DNA of 64,000 nucleotides from Marinobacter antarcticus (GTDB lineage Bacteria > Pseudomonadota > Gammaproteobacteria > Pseudomonadales > Oleiphilaceae): the NCBI RefSeq assembly GCF_011049865.1, contig NZ_DRGY01000152.1:23034-87033 (forward strand). The letters run 5' to 3'. This document shows positions 1-10,617 of this stretch, piece by piece (position 1 is the first letter of the stretch; each line of letters opens with the position of its first letter). The translations under genes were made by a program, and so were the position numbers. A model generated the notes under the pieces. That model was not told the origin of the DNA and ran no database searches. It worked only from the letters and a program-made list of their open reading frames with translations.

Positions 1-1116
1 CGACTCATAAACTATCTGAGCGGTTCGCGCTTTACCATTGCCCGGCTTGGGAGCGACCAATTTGTTGTTGTTGAGAAAGCACTCAAAGATGGTTTCCAGG
101 CGGCAGACACAGCAGAAGCTATTCTGGCGGGAATCAGCGAGAACATGGGAATGGAAGGCCTGAACATTTCCACCACCGCAACGTTGGGCATTGCACTCTA
201 CCCATCCGACGCTATCCAACCGGACAGGCTGCTCCAGAGCGCCGAGCAAACCATGATGCTGGCCAAGCAGAAAGGCCGGGATCACTTCCAGTTTTATGTC
301 GCAAGCATCGATCAGGAAATACGCGACCGCAAACAGTTGGAGAAAGATCTTTCCCAGGCTCTGACTCTTAACCAGTTCTATCTGGTGTACCAGCCTCAGA
401 TAAACCTGGAAACAAAACGGGTTATCGGAGCCGAGGCGCTTCTACGCTGGGACCATCCCGTGCGCGGCCTGGTGCCGCCGGACTACTTTATTCCGGTCGC
501 GGAAAACAACGGCTCCATTGTAGAAATCGGTCAGTGGGTAATGGATCAGGCTTGCCTGCAGGCAAAACTCTGGGCCGATAAAGGCCTGTACCTGCGCATT
601 GCGGTAAACCTGTCTGCCGTACAGCTACGCCAGGAGCGCATTGTCGATGACATTCTCAACACGCTGAAGCGCCATGACATTCCCGCTGGCCGCCTGGAAC
701 TGGAAGTCACGGAGACCAGTTTTATGACGAACCTTTCGGATGCGGTCGCCAAACTGCACGCATTGAACCGTGCCGGCATCAGCATTGCCGTGGACGATTT
801 TGGCACCGGCTATTCATCTCTTACATACCTCAAAAAAATGCCGGTACAGCACCTGAAAATTGACAAGCAATTTATACGGGATCTTCTGATTAACGAAGAG
901 GATACCCAAATTGCCAACACCATTATCGACCTTGGCAAAAGTCTCAACCTTACGGTGGTTGCAGAGGGCGTGGAAACAGCAGAGCAGGAGTACTACCTCA
1001 GCCAGCGGGGGTGCAAGCTGGCACAGGGGTATTTCTTCAGCAAACCTGTGCGCCCTTCGGATTTTGAGACATTTGTTCAGGGATTCCACCAGAAAATCGT
1101 AGAAAATAACGCCTGA
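1..1116 (+). CDS. GGDEF/EAL domain protein, 3' part (cyclic-di-GMP phosphodiesterase)
   Basis: The frame is open from the first base of the window, so the 5' end of the gene lies outside; 371 residues are visible. The first ~110 residues are the end of a GGDEF domain whose signature is degenerate (GSDQF at residues 17-21), so it probably does not make c-di-GMP. The rest is a full EAL domain: EALLRW (EAL at 145-147), NLSAVQLRQ, a VTET motif, DDFGTGYSS (265-273), KIDKQFI, EGVET and QGYFFSKP. These are the usual metal and c-di-GMP ligands, so hydrolysis of c-di-GMP to pGpG is likely, with the GGDEF half regulatory. A short gap separates it from lemA. What lies N-terminal (PAS, membrane or other sensor) cannot be seen. 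Confidence 0.9.
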   Translation, partial: RLINYLSGSRFTIARLGSDQFVVVEKALKDGFQAADTAEAILAGISENMGMEGLNISTTATLGIALYPSDAIQPDRLLQSAEQTMMLAKQKGRDHFQFYVASIDQEIRDRKQLEKDLSQALTLNQFYLVYQPQINLETKRVIGAEALLRWDHPVRGLVPPDYFIPVAENNGSIVEIGQWVMDQACLQAKLWADKGLYLRIAVNLSAVQLRQERIVDDILNTLKRHDIPAGRLELEVTETSFMTNLSDAVAKLHALNRAGISIAVDDFGTGYSSLTYLKKMPVQHLKIDKQFIRDLLINEEDTQIANTIIDLGKSLNLTVVAEGVETAEQEYYLSQRGCKLAQGYFFSKPVRPSDFETFVQGFHQKIVENNA

Positions 1117-1152
1117 TCCACTGTCCGGATTCATTACCTGTGAGGAGTTGCC

Positions 1153-1740
1153 ATGGGCACTACCATTATCGGCCTGATCGTTATTGCCATCGTGGCAATC
1201 TATCTGGTTTTCATCTACAACCGCCTGGTGTCTCTGCGTAACCAGTTCAAAAACGGTTTTGCACAGATTGATGTCCAGCTCCAGCGCAGGCACGATCTTA
1301 TTCCCAACCTGGTCGAAGCGGCGAAGGCCTACCTGGTGCATGAGAAATCAACCTTGACTCAGGTTATGGAAGCCAGAAACAACGCCGTCAGCGCCCAGAA
1401 AGATGCGGCCAAAGATCCCGGAGACGGTACCAAAATCCAGCGCCTTGGCGGAGCCGAGAATCTGCTCACCAAAGCCCTGGCCAACTTTTACGCGGTGGCA
1501 GAGAACTACCCGGACCTGAAAGCCAATGAAACCATCCAGCAATTGATGGAAGAGCTGTCAAGCACCGAGAACCGGGTGTCCTTTGCCCGTCAGGCCTATA
1601 ACGACGCTGTGATGACTTACAACATCTTCCGCGAACAGTTCCCCAACAACGTGATTGCCGGCATGTTTGCGTTCAAGGAAACTGCTCAGCTAGAGCTTGA
1701 GTCTCCCGAGGCCCGTCAAGTGCCCAAGGTGGCCTTCTGA
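1153..1740 (+). CDS. lemA: LemA family protein
   Basis: 195 residues, the usual LemA length. A single N-terminal membrane segment (about residues 3-24) is followed by the LemA helical domain; the conserved region with FAQIDVQLQRRHDLIPNL is visible right after the membrane anchor. A GAGGAG ribosome binding site ends about 6 bases before the ATG. LemA proteins are membrane-anchored with mostly periplasmic or exoplasmic helices and no firmly established biochemical role. Here it is followed after 11 bases by an M48 metalloprotease, the common lemA-htpX-like pairing, which suggests a role in membrane protein quality control. Confidence 0.9.
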   Translation: MGTTIIGLIVIAIVAIYLVFIYNRLVSLRNQFKNGFAQIDVQLQRRHDLIPNLVEAAKAYLVHEKSTLTQVMEARNNAVSAQKDAAKDPGDGTKIQRLGGAENLLTKALANFYAVAENYPDLKANETIQQLMEELSSTENRVSFARQAYNDAVMTYNIFREQFPNNVIAGMFAFKETAQLELESPEARQVPKVAF

Positions 1741-1751
1741 GGCGCTGACGC

Positions 1752-3674
1752 ATGGCTCATCCGGGTTTTTTCCAGCGCCAGGCGAGCGCCCGACGAAACA
1801 CCAGCCTGCTGGTGTTTCTCTTTCTCACTGCCGTAGTGCTTATCACGCTCGCGGTGTGCCTGGTGGGTTATTTCACAACCCGCAGCGAAACCTCCGGTCA
1901 ACCTTTCCAGTACTGGCTGGTGTCCAGCCACGGGCTGATCACCGCCGCAACGGTGGTTGTCCTTATAGGTATGGGCTCGCTCATACGCTGGGTAGATCTT
2001 GCGGGCGGTGGGAGCCGCGTGGCAAAAATGGTGGGCGCACGACCCATTGACCCGGACACCCGCGACGGCGATGAGCGCAAGCTACGCAATATTGTTGAAG
2101 AAATGGCCATTGCCAGCGGCGTACCCGTGCCCGAACTGTACATCATGGATAACGAGACCGGCATCAACGCATTTGTTGCCGGTTACACCCCGGGCTCTGC
2201 CGTTATGGTTGTCACCCATGGCGCAATCACCCAACTAACCCGCGACGAACTCCAAGGGGTTGTCGGCCACGAATTCAGCCATATCTTCAACGGAGACATG
2301 CGCCTGAACGTGCGCCTGATTGCCCTGCTTTCCGGTATTTTGATGATTGGCCAAATCGGCAGTTTTCTGCTTCACGCATCGTTTTACAGCGGTGGGCGAA
2401 CAACCGCGCGCAACCGCGACGGGCGAGCTCAGGCCTTGATGGGGTTTCTGGGTATCGCATTGTTTGTTATTGGCTACGTAGGCGTGTTTTTCGGGCGCCT
2501 GATTCAAGCCGCCGTGTCGCGCCAGCGGGAAACCCTTGCCGATGCATCGTCAGTTCAGTTTACCCGCAACCCGGACGGGATTGGCGGCGCCCTGTTCAAA
2601 ATCGGACTGCGAAGCAGCTATCTTGATACCACCGGCCATGCCAATGACATGAACCATATGTGCTTCGGGGAAAGCGCACGTATGAAGTTTACCGCGTTGC
2701 TCGCCTCCCACCCCCCCATTGAACAACGTATCAACGCGATTCAACCGGGGCTTTTGGCTCGCCTGAAAAGCCGCCTCCGGGATACTGAACCCGGCGATGA
2801 CCTGCGTTCGGCAACCGCCGGGCCGCGGCCGGCAGGCACCTCAGGCTTTGCTGGGAGCTCATCCATACAAACGCTTTCCGAGAGCGTGGGCACGATAAGC
2901 TCAAAGGGCGAAGATTTTGCCATTCATCTGCTGCAGCGCTTGCCGTCAACGTTTCGCAATTTGCTCTACACACGAGCCGGCGCCATTCAACTGTGCTACG
3001 CCATGCTCATCAGCGAACTGGCCGAACACACACAAGCTGAACGCCTCGGGTTACTGCGCAATCATTCGTTGTTCGGCGCGCAACCGGACCTCCTCGCCAA
3101 ACTCCTTCCGACACTTCAGGGCCTTGGGGAGGCTGTGCGCTTTCCTGCCCTGGAACTCGCCATGCCAGCGCTGCGCAAACTGGACCCGGACGAGCGCGCG
3201 GAACTGGCTGAAAATGTACGGCTGCTGGTGGATGCCGACAACCGGGTTACGTTGTTTGAACTGGCTCTGACCAGCTTCCTCTCCCGCCACCTGGGCGCCG
3301 AGGCGGGCCGGGTAACGCCCGTGCGCTACCGTCGTTATAACGCAGTGATGCCGGCACTGCAGAGGCTCTTGAGCCTGATGGCAAGAGCGGGCGCGCGTGA
3401 CAACCGCGATGCAGGCGCGTTGTACCTTGAGGCCATAGCGGGCTTCGCCAACCGCGGGAACCACGATTTCCCGATACTGGCCAAGGTTACGATGCGAGAG
3501 TTACAAGAAACGCTGACGGCGCTGAATGGGCTTTCACCCCTGCTGAAGCCCGCTGTTATAGATGCCTGCGGGCATTGCATTACCTACGATAGCGTTATTG
3601 ACGTGCGGGAATACGAACTGATGCGGCTCGTGGCGGACCAGCTCGATTGCCCGATGCCGCCGATGACCGTTTGA
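1752..3674 (+). CDS. M48 family membrane metalloprotease (HtpX-like) with long C-terminal extension
   Basis: 640 residues. Two membrane segments near the N-terminus (about 20-45 and 55-80) precede an M48 catalytic domain with the zinc motif HEFSH at 173-177 and the third ligand in RETLADA (Glu260); further hydrophobic helices lie between them. HtpX itself is about 290 residues. Here about 300 extra residues follow the protease domain; they look soluble and helical and carry no motif I can name. The start has GAGG about 9 bases upstream. The short gap after lemA points to one operon. Expected role: proteolysis of damaged membrane proteins. The function of the C-terminal half is unknown. Confidence 0.88.
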   Translation: MAHPGFFQRQASARRNTSLLVFLFLTAVVLITLAVCLVGYFTTRSETSGQPFQYWLVSSHGLITAATVVVLIGMGSLIRWVDLAGGGSRVAKMVGARPIDPDTRDGDERKLRNIVEEMAIASGVPVPELYIMDNETGINAFVAGYTPGSAVMVVTHGAITQLTRDELQGVVGHEFSHIFNGDMRLNVRLIALLSGILMIGQIGSFLLHASFYSGGRTTARNRDGRAQALMGFLGIALFVIGYVGVFFGRLIQAAVSRQRETLADASSVQFTRNPDGIGGALFKIGLRSSYLDTTGHANDMNHMCFGESARMKFTALLASHPPIEQRINAIQPGLLARLKSRLRDTEPGDDLRSATAGPRPAGTSGFAGSSSIQTLSESVGTISSKGEDFAIHLLQRLPSTFRNLLYTRAGAIQLCYAMLISELAEHTQAERLGLLRNHSLFGAQPDLLAKLLPTLQGLGEAVRFPALELAMPALRKLDPDERAELAENVRLLVDADNRVTLFELALTSFLSRHLGAEAGRVTPVRYRRYNAVMPALQRLLSLMARAGARDNRDAGALYLEAIAGFANRGNHDFPILAKVTMRELQETLTALNGLSPLLKPAVIDACGHCITYDSVIDVREYELMRLVADQLDCPMPPMTV

Positions 3675-3689
3675 AAAAATGCGTTGATA

Positions 3690-5645
3690 TTATTCCAACA
3701 GCCTACTTTGCCCCGTGTTAAACAAAACGTCGATATCCGGATTTGTGTTCATCTCCGGCAAGCCAAGCTTATCGCGAATATCAAGATTGACGTTCCACAG
3801 TTTGTTGAACTTCTCAGACGTCGCCGCAATCGCATCACCCTTACCCAGAATGATCTTCGGGCGAAGGAACACCAGCAGATTACGCTTTATCCGACGCTCG
3901 GACTCCGACGAGAACAAACGGCCAAGGTAGGGAATGTCTCCCAGAAAAGGCACCTTGCTCGTGTTTACCTGGTAATCCTCACGGGTAAGACCGCCCAGTA
4001 CGATGGTTTCGCCATCGTCCGCCAGCACGGTGGTTTTGATTTCACGCTTGTTGGTCACGATATCAGATGCATCTTCAATGCTGTCAGCAACGCTTTCCGT
4101 GGTCTGTTCCACAACCAGCCTTACAAGACCGTCTGCGCTGATGGTCGGGGTCACCTTCAAGGTAAGGCCAATATCACGGCGCTCGATCGTGGTAAACGGA
4201 TTGGTTAAGCCGTCTCCGGCAACGCTCGACTGCCCGGTTCGGAACGGCACGTTCTGGCCCACAATAATTTCCGATTCCTGGTTATCCAGGGTAATGATGC
4301 TCGGTGTTGAAAGCAGGTTAGCTGCAGCTGAGGTGGAGAGTGCCTGCAATAGAACACCCCAACTCACGCCGTTTTTATTTCGCTGCCCGGCGCCTATCGT
4401 AATACCCCCTGCCGCCGGGGCAATGGCAGACCCACTCAGAATGGCACCGAGAACGTCGCCCAAGCTGCGACCGACGTTACCAAAGTTTGTTCCTATTATT
4501 GGCGATGAGCCTCCGGACTCATCGCCCGCGGCCAACTGAACGCCGAGATCCTGGCCAATCTCATCGCTTATTTCCACGATAGCGGCTTCAATCAACACCT
4601 GGGCACGACGCACATCGAGCGCCGCAACAATCTGTTCGGCCTCCTGCATCAACGAGGGCTCACCGCGAATCACCAAGGCGTTCAATCCTTCGTCTGCAAA
4701 CACCGCAAACTGGCCCTGAGGCTTCTTGCTGGTGCCACCAGCGGCCGTGCCCCCACCAATTTCTTTGGCAAGCTCACCCATCACACCTTTGAGGATCTCG
4801 GTCAGATTTTTGGCATCAGCGTGTTTGAGGCGGATAATCTTGGTTGCGCCGCCGCTGGCGGAGGGCTGATCAAGTTGCACAATCAGCCCGCGCATCTTGT
4901 CCCGGAAGGATTGGTCGCCCCGGAGAATAAGCCGGTTGCTGCGCTCATCTGCCGTCACACTGTATTTTCTGGCGGCGTTGTCGTTGCCAGAGCGGCCTAA
5001 CTCGTCAGGCGCCAACTCCTGCAAAAGAACCACCATATCGCCAACCCAGGCTTCCTTGAGTTTGATCACTTCTACTTCGTATTTAGGGGGCTTGTCCAGA
5101 TCCCGGACAATCTGCTCGATGCGCTGAATATTTGATGAGTGGTCGCTGATGATTAACGCATTCGCGGCTGCAACACCTGCCAAATGACCATACTTTGCCA
5201 CCAGGGGCCGGAGTATAGGCACCAGCTCCAGCGCGTTAGCGTTGTCAACCTGGATAACCCGGGTAATGAGCTGTTCAGAGGGAATGGTGGAGAAGCGGCC
5301 AAGGGATTCAGCCGACTGTTTTGCGTCTACCTGCTGAACTATCTTTATGATTTCTTCGCCGGGAATGGCGGTAAACCCGTGAACATTCAACACCGCAAGA
5401 AACAGATCGTAAATTTCGTTCTTGTCCATCGGAGCACTGGAAAGCACGGTGACCTTACCTTTCACCCTGGGATCCACTACAAAGCTATAACCCGTGATGT
5501 CCGCCACCTGGGTAACAAAGGCACGAATATCAGCGTCTTTCAGATTCAACCTCCAGGTTTCCTCCTGGGCGTGCGCCATCGACATCAAAGGCAAAAGAAC
5601 AAGCAGAGCCAGGGCTCGCAGAAAGTTAGTCTTGTAGTTATACAT
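3690..5645 (-). CDS. gspD: Type II secretion system secretin GspD
   Basis: 651 residues from the ATG at 5645, chosen because it gives a clean signal peptide (MYNYK start, hydrophobic core, MSMAHAQ cleavage region) and has AGGAAG upstream; an upstream start at 5687 would put 14 residues before the signal and overlap gspC. After the signal come the N0 domain (begins EETWRLNLKDADIRAF), repeated N1-N3 secretin domains, and the C-terminal secretin beta-barrel (VPFRTG, then TVLADDGETIVLGGL and VPFLGDIPYLGRLF). It forms the outer-membrane pore for folded exoproteins. It is the last gene of gspN-gspC-gspD and converges with the M48 protease gene 15 bases away. The other gsp genes are not in the window. 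Confidence 0.95.
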   Translation of the reverse strand: MYNYKTNFLRALALLVLLPLMSMAHAQEETWRLNLKDADIRAFVTQVADITGYSFVVDPRVKGKVTVLSSAPMDKNEIYDLFLAVLNVHGFTAIPGEEIIKIVQQVDAKQSAESLGRFSTIPSEQLITRVIQVDNANALELVPILRPLVAKYGHLAGVAAANALIISDHSSNIQRIEQIVRDLDKPPKYEVEVIKLKEAWVGDMVVLLQELAPDELGRSGNDNAARKYSVTADERSNRLILRGDQSFRDKMRGLIVQLDQPSASGGATKIIRLKHADAKNLTEILKGVMGELAKEIGGGTAAGGTSKKPQGQFAVFADEGLNALVIRGEPSLMQEAEQIVAALDVRRAQVLIEAAIVEISDEIGQDLGVQLAAGDESGGSSPIIGTNFGNVGRSLGDVLGAILSGSAIAPAAGGITIGAGQRNKNGVSWGVLLQALSTSAAANLLSTPSIITLDNQESEIIVGQNVPFRTGQSSVAGDGLTNPFTTIERRDIGLTLKVTPTISADGLVRLVVEQTTESVADSIEDASDIVTNKREIKTTVLADDGETIVLGGLTREDYQVNTSKVPFLGDIPYLGRLFSSESERRIKRNLLVFLRPKIILGKGDAIAATSEKFNKLWNVNLDIRDKLGLPEMNTNPDIDVLFNTGQSRLLE

Positions 5646-5677
5646 CTGGCGATTTCTTCCTGTATCGATGAACCCGG

Positions 5678-6535
5678 TCAGCGCCACTGCTCGGGTATGG
5701 CATAGCTTATGGTAAAGATAGACCCGTCACGTTCAATTTCTATATCCAGACTGGCCTGGCCGCGCCAACTTTCCAGCAGCGATCTGTCCTGTTGCACATC
5801 GCCCAGGCGCTGGCCATTGATGGCCGTAATCACGTCTCCGGCTTTCAGATTCACCGCGTTCAGCATGGCGCTGGAGCCGTCGTATACGTAGCCCGAACCG
5901 CCGCTGGCATCAACGGGGCTGAGACCATAGGGCGTGAGCGCAGCCGCGCCGGCGCTGTCCAATTGTTGTCTGGCGTTCTCAAGAAACACATCCGGCGATG
6001 ATTCTGCCGGCTCCTGAGCCACCTCTGCAACCATTGTTGAAATATCGTCTTCTTCAAAGGTCAGTGACTCGTAACGGCCACTGCGGCGAATCAGTATGCG
6101 CCCCGGTTCCACCTCTGCCAACTCGGCGTTACCCGGCAACAAATCGCCAACCCGGTACCACGCGGTTTCACCGTTGCTTCCGGCCACTATAGCACCTGAG
6201 CTTGCCGCACGCTGTCCTACCAGAACACCTTCAAGCTTAAGCCGCAGCCCGGTTTCCGGGGCAGATTGTTTCACCGCCTCCGCGACCTTCCCCTGCGTTT
6301 CGGGCCGGCCAAAGAACTCATAGTTGGCCAACGGATAACCACCAGAACTCCCGAACGCCGGCGAACCGGATGAACCCGCAGCCGGTGCAACCGCAACCGG
6401 TTTGTCCTTCCAGGCAAAAAGCCAGGTTGCGTTCGCCAGAAAAATACCCAAATAGATAACCAATCCGACAAGCAACAGGTTAGCGACCGCTCTGGCAATT
6501 CGGTGCTGGGCACCGGCAGCCGGCATGGAAATCAT
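5678..6535 (-). CDS. gspC: Type II secretion system inner-membrane clamp protein GspC
   Basis: 285 residues from the ATG at 6535; a TTG one codon upstream is in frame but the ATG shares the TGATG junction with the gspN stop, a typical coupled start. One membrane segment (about 16-36), a Gly/Ser/Pro-rich linker, the homology region (GLRLKLEGVLVGQ, then AWYRVGDLLPGNAELAEVEP) and a C-terminal PDZ-like domain (AGDVITAINGQRLGD). GspC links the inner-membrane platform to the GspD secretin and helps select substrates. The stop lies 32 bases before the chosen gspD start. Confidence 0.93.
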   Translation of the reverse strand: MISMPAAGAQHRIARAVANLLLVGLVIYLGIFLANATWLFAWKDKPVAVAPAAGSSGSPAFGSSGGYPLANYEFFGRPETQGKVAEAVKQSAPETGLRLKLEGVLVGQRAASSGAIVAGSNGETAWYRVGDLLPGNAELAEVEPGRILIRRSGRYESLTFEEDDISTMVAEVAQEPAESSPDVFLENARQQLDSAGAAALTPYGLSPVDASGGSGYVYDGSSAMLNAVNLKAGDVITAINGQRLGDVQQDRSLLESWRGQASLDIEIERDGSIFTISYAIPEQWR

Positions 6536-7326
6536 CAACGCGCCCCAGGCAGCAGTGGCTGCTTCACGCGGAACACCACATCATCAGGACTGGCGGAATC
6601 TGGCCAGGGCTGCCCGGCAAGATCAATCATGCGTTTGTATACCCGCAGCTCCATCATGCCATTCCAGAGAATACTGGCCTGTGCCGCAGGCCCGTTGCCT
6701 GCCTGCTCCGCAACAACCAGGGCGACACCGCCCTCTGTGGTGTCCATATTTGCCCGCATGGGCGGAAACTGTGCTTGCCCTGTCTGATTGCCCATGGGCC
6801 AGCTCACAGTGCCCCCAGCCCATCGGGCGATGCCATCGGCGCGCACAACACGATCGTCTGCCCACTCCAGCTCTAGGCGATCAATGCTCACATCACCTTC
6901 AATCATTGCACCTCCGCTGCGCCGGATCAGATCGTCAAACTCCGCCACCATGATATTGCCACGGGCGTTCAGGCGAGCGTTTGCGGGCCACCCCAAGACA
7001 AGGTCACCGGAAACATTCGACCGCAGCGATTCGACCGACACCTGCGCAGGCTGCTCCAGAGTGGTAATAGAAGGCCAGCCGAGTTGCCAATCAACACGAA
7101 CGGGAAAACCGGCCACCACAATGCCGGCCGCACCATCCCATACCTTGCCCGCGACCTGCTGCACCTGAACCTGGGGTGGAAGAGCAATGTGCGGCGAAGC
7201 CTGCTGCCAAACCCAGCCAGCGGGAATAAAAACAACCAGTGCACCGAGATAGACAAGCACCCCGAGCAACACAAGCAGCAATACCTTGGCGGGGCGAAGA
7301 AAAGGTTTGGAATCAGCGTCACTCAT
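6535..7326 (-). CDS. gspN: Type II secretion system protein GspN
   Basis: 263 residues from the ATG at 7326 (an upstream TTG/GTG-type extension would add 22 polar residues before the membrane anchor). One N-terminal membrane helix (about 13-35, ending VFIPAGWVWQQ) and a periplasmic region typical of GspN (VAGKVWDGAAGIV, LVLGWPANARLNARGNI). GspN is an accessory, non-universal T2SS component. It is the first gene of the operon, overlapping gspC by one base. Its promoter should lie in the 75 bases between the groEL terminator and the start. Confidence 0.85.
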   Translation of the reverse strand: MSDADSKPFLRPAKVLLLVLLGVLVYLGALVVFIPAGWVWQQASPHIALPPQVQVQQVAGKVWDGAAGIVVAGFPVRVDWQLGWPSITTLEQPAQVSVESLRSNVSGDLVLGWPANARLNARGNIMVAEFDDLIRRSGGAMIEGDVSIDRLELEWADDRVVRADGIARWAGGTVSWPMGNQTGQAQFPPMRANMDTTEGGVALVVAEQAGNGPAAQASILWNGMMELRVYKRMIDLAGQPWPDSASPDDVVFRVKQPLLPGAR

Positions 7327-7400
7327 TCGGTTGCACACAGACAGTTGACCGGTAGCCGAGTCTAGCAAACGCGTTAGCCAAGTACATGACAAAAAAACAA

Positions 7401-7438
7401 AAAAACCCCGCGCCAGTGTGAACCAGCGCGGGGTTTTT
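7401..7438 (-). terminator. Rho-independent terminator of groES-groEL
   Basis: A perfect 8-bp GC stem (CCCCGCGC at 7406-7413 with GCGCGGGG at 7426-7433) flanked by A5 and T5 runs, so it can work in both directions. It sits 17 bases past the groEL stop on the minus strand and isolates gspN from the chaperonin operon. Confidence 0.9.
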
Positions 7439-7454
7439 AAGAGTATGGCCGGCG

Positions 7455-9122
<1,668 letters not shown>

Positions 9123-9182
9123 TTAAACCGAATTCGTTGAATCAATCGGATAAATGACTGTTCGTGCGAATGGCTTCCGCGA

Positions 9183-9470
9183 TCACTCAAGCACGCCGTA
9201 AATGTCGCTTTCGCTCATGATGAGCAGCTCTTCGCCGTCGATTTTCACTGTGTTGCCGGCATACTGGCCAAACACCACGGTGTCACCCGCTTTCACTGCC
9301 AACGCGCGAGTCTCTCCATTGTCGAGGATGCGACCGTTACCAACGGCAATAACCTCACCCTGGGAGGGCTTCTCTTTAGCGTTACCTGGCAGCACGATGC
9401 CACCGGCGGTTTTCTCTTCTTCTTCCTTACGGCGTACAACGACACGATCGTGTAGCGGACGAATCTTCAT
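9183..9470 (-). CDS. groS: 10-kDa co-chaperonin GroES
   Basis: 95 residues, the usual length. Starts [14 protein letters not shown]; the mobile loop ([14 protein letters not shown]) and the C-terminal ESDIYGVLE are visible. It caps the GroEL ring. First gene of the operon; its 5' leader of about 135 bases runs back to the sigma-32 promoter next to the fxsA stop. Confidence 0.98.
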   Translation of the reverse strand: MKIRPLHDRVVVRRKEEEEKTAGGIVLPGNAKEKPSQGEVIAVGNGRILDNGETRALAVKAGDTVVFGQYAGNTVKIDGEELLIMSESDIYGVLE

Positions 9471-9613
9471 TGCTCGGCTTCTCCAATAGTCAGATTAATG
9501 TGGCAATGACATTTGCTGTTGTGGCCGGACTGTTGTTGCAGTCCGACAAAATTGCCTGGCCGTTAACCTGCTGTTTCCAGCCGGTATCAGCCTACGGCGA
9601 ACTTGTGAGATGT

Positions 9614-9641
9614 ATGTGGGGCTGCCACTGGGGTTTTCAAC
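9614..9641 (-). promoter_or_regulatory. Sigma-32 heat-shock promoter of groES-groEL
   Basis: On the minus strand the sequence reads GTTGAAAA, then a spacer, then CCCCACAT, i.e. TTGAAA and CCCCAcaT with about 13 bases between, a near-consensus RpoH promoter (CTTGAAA / CCCCATnT). It lies about 145 bases upstream of the groES start, immediately after the fxsA stop, so fxsA read-through is the only other likely source of transcript. Confidence 0.85.
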
Positions 9642-9660
9642 ACCCGACACCATAAATTTT

Positions 9661-10167
9661 TTACTTTTTATCTAGGCGATCGTGGGTGGTTTTCGTTTCA
9701 TCCCGATACTCACCCTCGATAATATCGCCGTTGTCATCCCTGTCGAACGGACTCCGGCGACCGAAGGGATCGCCACCCGCCCCTGCACGAAAGTTAAACC
9801 CGCTGTTTCCGCCAGAAACCACCATTTTCTTCATTGCCAGCGCGGCCAGCCAGTGGCGCGTAAAAGGAATCAGGCAAACAAATCCAAAGGCATCGGTAAT
9901 AAACCCGGGGGTCAGCAGCAGCACACCGCCAACCGCGAGAATCAGCCCTTCTGCAACCTCCTTGGCGGGCAACTCGCCGCTGTTCAGGCGCTGATTGGCT
10001 TTCAGCAGTGTTGCCAAACCCTGTTGGCGAAGCAACCAGGCACCCGCAACCGCCGTTAACAGCACGATTCCGATGGTGTTGAACACACCAATCACGCCGC
10101 CTACCTGAATAAGCACCGCCATTTCGGCGATCGGAATGATAATAAACACAAACAGTAATATGGGCAT
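9661..10167 (-). CDS. fxsA: FxsA family membrane protein
   Basis: 168 residues. Starts MPILLFVFIIIPIAEM and has the FxsA core of four hydrophobic segments with GVIGVFNTIGIVLLTAVAGAWLLRQQG and LLTPGFITDAFG, then a polar tail of about 50 residues. In E. coli FxsA (YtfF-adjacent membrane protein) interferes with phage F-exclusion; the cellular role is unknown. The fxsA-groES-groEL order is conserved in gammaproteobacteria, and the same-strand layout here fits it. Confidence 0.93.
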   Translation of the reverse strand: MPILLFVFIIIPIAEMAVLIQVGGVIGVFNTIGIVLLTAVAGAWLLRQQGLATLLKANQRLNSGELPAKEVAEGLILAVGGVLLLTPGFITDAFGFVCLIPFTRHWLAALAMKKMVVSGGNSGFNFRAGAGGDPFGRRSPFDRDDNGDIIEGEYRDETKTTHDRLDKK

Positions 10168-10315
10168 CAGGCCCTCGCGATCAGGACGTGTTCATTTCAA
10201 GGCCGGGTACACACAGCCTTTCCAGCAATACCTTCTCTTTAGTTTAGGGCAAAACATAAAACTTCAAGATTGCGTGAGGCAATGACTGGGTAATGACTAA
10301 AAATGGCAAAAATAC

Positions 10316-10348
10316 TTTACAAAAATGGAAAATTCAATAAAATGTAAA
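10316..10348. promoter_or_regulatory. Candidate HipB operator (inverted repeat) before hipBA-1
   Basis: TTTACA at 10316-10321 and TGTAAA at 10343-10348 form a widely spaced inverted repeat in A/T-rich DNA 27 bases upstream of the hipB start. Spaced palindromes at this position are typical of autoregulated HipB-type operons. The binding itself is inference. Confidence 0.5.
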
Positions 10349-10374
10349 ATAAATTAGCCATAATAGCCGTCGAC

Positions 10375-10617
10375 ATGGACTACCAATCTTTAAGCCAGAC
10401 AATATCAACCCTACGCCACCAACAAGGGGTGTCTCAGCAAAAAATGGCTGAACATCTCGGCATCTCTCGCGCCACAATCAACGCGCTTGAGAATGGCCGA
10501 TCGGGCGATATTGGTATCCGAAAAATCATGAAGGTTCTGGATTACCTGGGCAAAGAACTGGCCATTCGGGATAAATCTCCCTTTCCCACTCTCGAGGAGC
10601 TACGAGATGAGCACTGA
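10375..10617 (+). CDS. hipB: HipB-type antitoxin / XRE repressor (module 1)
   Basis: 80 residues. An XRE helix-turn-helix is visible (QQKMAEHLGISRATINALENGRSGDIG, read as helix 2-turn-recognition helix), followed by a short tail. Overlaps the downstream hipA by 11 bases, so translation is likely coupled. By family it should bind and neutralise HipA and repress the operon through the inverted repeat at 10316-10348. Confidence 0.88.
   Translation: MDYQSLSQTISTLRHQQGVSQQKMAEHLGISRATINALENGRSGDIGIRKIMKVLDYLGKELAIRDKSPFPTLEELRDEH

Noticed and set aside
3684-4208. 174-residue plus-strand frame opposite gspD.
   Set aside because: Antisense shadow of a well-conserved secretin; no domain or ribosome site.
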